NCBI GenBank assembly: GCA_033026295.1
Contig: CM065171.1
Location: 6,899,957-6,963,956, forward strand
From: Channa striata
Taxonomy: Eukaryota; Chordata; Actinopteri; Anabantiformes; Channidae
Reading direction: 5' to 3'
DNA length: 64,000 nucleotides
The translations under genes and the position numbers were made by a program. Below the pieces are notes generated by a model. That model worked only from the letters and a program-made list of their open reading frames with translations. It searched no databases and was not told the DNA's origin. Of this stretch, positions 60,701 to 64,000 are shown piece by piece. Numbering within the stretch: the stretch's first letter is position 1; each line of letters begins with the position of its first letter.

Positions 60701-63700
60701 TCACGTGAATTTCTCATCATGGTCCATCTTTGTCAGACCCTCTTCATATTTGTCTCCAATTCTCTAATTATATTTAAATGTCAGTTAAGTCTCTTATATC
60801 TTCATAATCTCTCCAAGTACTTTTGTCTGCCCTTTCCAGACTTTCCCATATAAATCTTTTTCCTTGTTTAGCCACTTCTTGTTGAGTCATAGATTCTGGA
60901 TTGATCTGACCCAGTATGTGCTTGTTCTAAATGGTCTCTCAATCACTTCCCATTATGCCCATCTGTCTTTCACAAGGCCCCCCTCTTCCAAGATCCTCTT
61001 ACAGTTTGTTGCTTCTCCAACAACAAAAGTGCACACATTTTTCGCCTCATGTGGAGTAGCTCAGGAGCACTGAAGTACAGGACAACTGATTAAAGAAAGG
61101 AGGATCTACCTGCTAGTGCCAACAGCAGTTCTCCTAAGCACTGTTGGTACATATCCAGGGCCTCTTGATTATCCAATCCACTCTCTTCCTGTAGGGAAAT
61201 AAAAACGGGGCAATACTGTGACCACAGAGACACTTTAGCAATTGTTGTAGTCACTCATATTTTCAACTATCGCAGAGGCACCAACACATCATAAAAAACA
61301 CTATGTCAAATAAGCAAAACCACAAAATAGATGTTTTAGGTTAAAGAATCACACAAGAAGCTATCTGTGGGCAGGGGGGTGCTGATTTGTACTATCTTGT
61401 ACATTTTTTTTCCTGTGTGGCATCACAAAGCATCAGCCTCTTCTAACCTTAGCAATGGCAGTAGAGGCCATCTCCAAAGCAGCAAGAAGTCTTGGTTGAT
61501 TTCGAGACATTTCTGGAAACAGTGGGAAACAAAAAGCACTGCATTACACGCTGTGGTATATCAAACTTACCGTACCATCAGTGTATTCTACTAGAAATAA
61601 GCATTACTTAATCACATAACCTCACTGAAGGACAGGAATTCTAGACTGAGAGTGTAAACGTAGAATGTCTTTACTTTAACGGCACATTTTGTACCTACAG
61701 GGATAATATTTGAAAATAAAAATAAAATCCCGTTATTTGAACACTGATTACATTCCAGAACCTGACCAGACAAGGCTAAAGCCAACGTGCAGTGCCGCTG
61801 CCTCTGTACTAAGCTGTGTTTGTTACCTCTGAGAACATCCCTGGAGGTTCGGGCCTCCTCAAAGCTCAGTCTGTTGTCTGAATCCACCAGGGCTTTCAGC
61901 TCTTCGGCTCTAGACGCGTACTGGCTGACCTGTGGAAAGTCCTCTTACATTGACTCAACTTAATCATGTCAACCATGCCATATGCCCTCCATCCACACCA
62001 TATGGTATTCATAGAGGAGAATTCATTCCAAGTGAAAGCCAGTGCACAAAAAACAGACCGATTGAAAATATAGAGTAATCCAAATGTGAATGGGGAAGGG
62101 TGTGTTTTCAGACCCACCTTCTGCCTGAGGGCATCTTTACGCTGTCGGTCTGTCTCGTCTAGAGCGGGTGGAAAGGAGAAACATTTAGTTTTCACATTTT
62201 GTAAGTTTGCACTGCAAGTTTCTTGGTAGTGCCTTATTAAAGGCTTAGGCCACAGACAGGATATGAAAGTGGATGCTGCTCTTACAGTGAATAGCTGGGA
62301 CAAAGTGCTCAAGGGCGCTGCAGTACAGGGACAGAGCAGCGGACCTCTCCCCCGCCTTGTCCTTTCGAACAGCCTGCAGGACCAGCTCTTTCTGAAGAAA
62401 GGAAACAGGAACTGGTGTCACTGAATGCACATTCATTGCTTATGCAGTGAGAGACATGCATTAAACCAGGCAACACAACTAACACGTATGCATGTGCTCA
62501 GTCAATCAAACACACATTATTTATGGTCGACACATGAATGTATGCACATATTTTTATTTTTCCTATTATTCTCTTACCGCTTTCACTAGGCTCTCTGCAC
62601 TTGGCATGTGCTCCAAATCTACAAAGGGGTGGGTGAAGAACTCTGCAAAGGTGATCCGGGCATCTGGATTTCTCTCCAGCAACCGCAAAAGAAGGTCCCT
62701 GCAGTCTTTGGACACCCTGGCCCCAGGAGGGAGCTTAAGCACAAAACATGACCTTATTAGGTTGCACTTAATCCACAGGACAGTCCGAAGGCAAAGGACA
62801 GCAGATTGTTGTTACACCTTCTAGTCTAAAAGTGCTACTGTCTGTCAAAAGATGGCCTTAAAGCTCTTTATGTGAATCCCTGGGTAATGGGCCATATTCT
62901 AATGCAATCCATTAAGTCCAAGCCTAATGTCGGACTCAAAAAATCAAGTGCATTGTTGCTTCCATATCAATACTGAAAAAGTGCTCTTCCCCTAACATGC
63001 CACAATGGTAATCAAACTGGGGCTTGTGTGTGAGGTGATTTGTTGTCACTTCGGTACTTAATTTAACATATAAAAAAATAAAGCTATTAGGAACACCTTT
63101 TCCAATTTGAACATCATCATGGAAATTTTATGAGATTTTTCAATTTATCGCAGGGTCGCTGCGTTGGATTGCATTGATTGTACAAGTGTACCTAATGTTG
63201 TGCCTTATCTGTGTAAACTAAAATTATAAATTACACCATTAAAACAACTGAACCAGAACCTGACATTTAGATTTATTAATTGCTGAATATATTACACAGG
63301 CCTTTTTGAAAACCTATGGGGGCCTTTTATTATTTCTATTACAGATTGTTAATTTAAAGGCTAGAAAGATTACTGGAGAGGAGAATCAAGTCCCCCTTCA
63401 TCCTGAATAACATCACTGATACTTCTTCTAGGCAACACAATGAGACAGTGTGAACGTGAGCCATCTAGTGGTTTTATAGTTTTTAACATTCACCAATTTA
63501 GTCACAAAATGCTGTAACAATTAAAATCCATTCTTTTTGATAATACTGTTAATAAACAATAATAATAACATGATAATAATATATAATCAAGTTACATACT
63601 GCAAAGCTCTGAATGGGGCAAATAACGTTCATTCTTGTAATGAGTTTGAGCGCTTCAGTTTCCAATCAGATGGTTTGGGAAAGAAAAATCCAGCCAAAGT

Positions 63701-64000
63701 ACTATGGTAATATTGTGTTATTTTACCTGACTGAAATACTTACAAAAGTTTCCATTGTGGGCTGGTTATAGAGGAACAGTGATATCTGGCCATTTTCACA
63801 AAACACAACTATGTTATGTTTGTGACTGATAATAGTCTTTTACAGCTTTACATGCCCTGACTTTACTATTTTAGAGAACCAGTGCAAGCAGTGTCTCTCT
63901 CATAGCTTTCAGGAGGACAGATAATTGTCTCAGCGCATTCACTAATGGAAAACCAATTCATTGCCGTCTTACCTCAATCGGTTGGTTACTCCGGATCTTC
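54773..64000 (-). CDS. ulk3: ulk3, unc-51-like kinase 3 (partial, C-terminal 11 coding exons)
   Basis: Serine/threonine kinase of the ULK family. ULK3 is known to act on GLI proteins in Hedgehog signalling, in autophagy and in the ESCRT abscission checkpoint. Exons in transcription order: 64000-63973 (cut by the window edge), 62733-62578, 62391-62286, 62158-62118, 61929-61827, 61512-61448, 61188-61110, 59430-59390, 56742-56695, 56515-56452 and 54789-54773. They splice in phase to about 248 aa. The first two complete the kinase C-lobe (KDCRDLLLRLLERNPDARI, then FFTHPFVDLEHMPS). The rest carries two MIT-type helical repeats (AVRKDKAGERSAALSLYCSAL onward, and EALDMYQQCLGELL onward) that bind ESCRT-III tails in the human protein. 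It ends SSCCLQ. The catalytic Lys, HRD-type and DFG motifs lie beyond 64000. It is convergent with gas1. Confidence 0.95.
54790..56451 (-). other. ulk3: ulk3 last intron
   Basis: 1.7 kb separating the 17-nt last coding exon from the previous one. AT-rich in its low-coordinate part. Nothing else was recognised. Confidence 0.65.
56452..56515 (-). CDS. ulk3: ulk3 exon (C-terminal tail)
   Basis: Encodes MQETQSDVSLDRETLVDSVRS and one further base. Acceptor TTTCAG, donor GTGAGT. Confidence 0.92.
56695..56742 (-). CDS. ulk3: ulk3 exon (second MIT helix 3)
   Basis: 16 codons, IKSLMTRAEYLKKHIK. RAEYLK is the typical end of a MIT domain. Acceptor CGTCAG, donor GTAAGC. Confidence 0.94.
56743..59389 (-). 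other. ulk3: ulk3 intron
   Basis: 2.6 kb. ORFs of 125 aa (57751-58128) and 87 aa (58372-58635, minus) lack recognisable domains, and I treat them as chance or repeat-derived. Confidence 0.65.
59390..59430 (-). CDS. ulk3: ulk3 exon (41 nt)
   Basis: Encodes AEPQGRKKELLHSE, in frame with both neighbours. Acceptor TGCCAG, donor GTGAGT. Confidence 0.92.
59431..61109 (-). other. ulk3: ulk3 intron
   Basis: 1.7 kb, with a C/T-rich low-complexity section at about 60530-60850. No coding sequence was recognised. Confidence 0.65.
61110..61188 (-). CDS. ulk3: ulk3 exon (second MIT repeat core)
   Basis: Encodes EESGLDNQEALDMYQQCLGELLLALA, with the EALD.Y...LGELL pattern of a MIT helix 2. Acceptor CTACAG, donor GTAGAT. 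Confidence 0.94.
61448..61512 (-). CDS. ulk3: ulk3 exon (second MIT repeat start)
   Basis: Encodes EMSRNQPRLLAALEMASTAIAK. Acceptor TTCCAG, donor GTTAGA. It opens the second helical repeat. Confidence 0.93.
61827..61929 (-). CDS. ulk3: ulk3 exon (MIT helix 3 and linker)
   Basis: Encodes VSQYASRAEELKALV, the canonical Y..RAE.LK end of a MIT repeat, then a linker ending REARTSRDVLR-like (read EEARTSRDVLR). Acceptor CCACAG, donor GTAACA. Confidence 0.94.
62118..62158 (-). CDS. ulk3: ulk3 exon (first MIT repeat, 41 nt)
   Basis: Encodes YETDRQRKDALRQK between helices 2 and 3 of the MIT repeat. Acceptor CTCTAG, donor GTGGGT. The exon is short but splices in frame on both sides. Confidence 0.92.
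62286..62391 (-). CDS. ulk3: ulk3 exon (first MIT repeat, helix 1-2)
   Basis: 35 codons plus one base. AVRKDKAGERSAALSLYCSALEHFVPAIH matches the MIT pattern in which a helix of basic and acidic residues is followed by A..LY..AL. Acceptor CTTCAG, donor GTAAGA. Confidence 0.95.
62578..62733 (-). CDS. ulk3: ulk3 exon (end of kinase domain)
   Basis: 52 codons in phase 0. Begins LPPGARVSKDCRDLL and includes LLERNPDARITF, the conserved arginine of kinase subdomain XI, and HPFVDLEHMPS. Acceptor TTAAG, donor GTAAGA. Confidence 0.95.
62734..63972 (-). other. ulk3: ulk3 intron in the kinase domain
   Basis: 1.2 kb with a small inverted-end element at 63087-63195 and AT-rich ATAATA stretches near 63535-63590. 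Confidence 0.7.
63087..63195. mobile_element. small non-autonomous DNA transposon
   Basis: The left end TTAGGAACACCTTTTCCAA and the inverted right end TTAGGTACACTTGTACAA agree at most positions, enclosing 109 bp without an ORF. TTAGGTACACCT ends are frequent in fish repeats. The family is uncertain. Confidence 0.65.
63973..64000 (-). CDS. ulk3: ulk3 exon (partial at window edge, kinase C-lobe)
   Basis: The reverse strand reads KIRSNQPIE followed by a GTAAGA donor. Only the last 28 nt of the exon are in the window. It corresponds to the EEKIRSN region of the ULK3 kinase domain. Confidence 0.85.

Noticed and set aside
1..64000. tRNA, rRNA and CRISPR arrays
   Set aside because: None recognised by eye. 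The direct repeats found are microsatellites or two- to three-unit tandems without spacers.

Overview
This is a piece of a vertebrate nuclear genome, almost certainly from a ray-finned (teleost) fish and probably a percomorph. The genes are split into short exons with GT-AG introns and are separated by AT-rich spacers. Dinucleotide microsatellites are common, and many of the interspersed repeats look like those familiar from teleost genomes. No bacterial, viral or CRISPR-like features were seen.

Four protein-coding genes are supported. csk (plus strand, coding 3593-19036, 12 coding exons, 450 aa) is a complete C-terminal Src kinase. cplx3 (plus, 41376-44320, 3 coding exons, 156 aa) is a complete complexin-3 with a C-terminal CaaX box. 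gas1 (plus, 48607-49356, intronless, 249 aa) is a growth-arrest-specific-1 type GPI-anchored, GFR-alpha-like receptor. ulk3 (minus, 54773 to beyond 64000) is represented by its last 11 coding exons, covering the end of the kinase domain, the MIT-type repeats and the stop; its N-terminal half lies outside the window. All junctions were derived by following the reading frame from exon to exon, and they close in phase for each gene.

Layout: 1-3530 is sequence upstream of the first coding csk exon, with a decayed LINE end. 3531 to about 20320 is csk, whose introns carry two hAT-like MITEs, a SINE-like tail, a LINE 3' tail and a DNA-transposon relic. About 20320-41375 is a 21 kb stretch where I find no gene, only repeat relics and a few possible regulatory motifs. 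41376-44320 is cplx3, followed by a 4.3 kb spacer and gas1. 49357-54772 is the convergent 3' region between gas1 and ulk3.

The order csk - cplx3 - ulk3 matches human 15q24 (CSK-LMAN1L-CPLX3-ULK3). Two differences stand out: a gas1 gene sits between cplx3 and ulk3, and no lman1l was recognised between csk and cplx3. The genes do not form one pathway. csk is a general inhibitor of Src-family kinases, cplx3 acts in ribbon-synapse exocytosis, and gas1 and ulk3 both belong to the Hedgehog field (surface co-receptor and cytoplasmic GLI-regulating kinase). I found no convincing new biological system; the best leads are the gas1 placement, the multi-uORF gas1 leader, the tandem CCAAT block before cplx3 and several small foldback elements.
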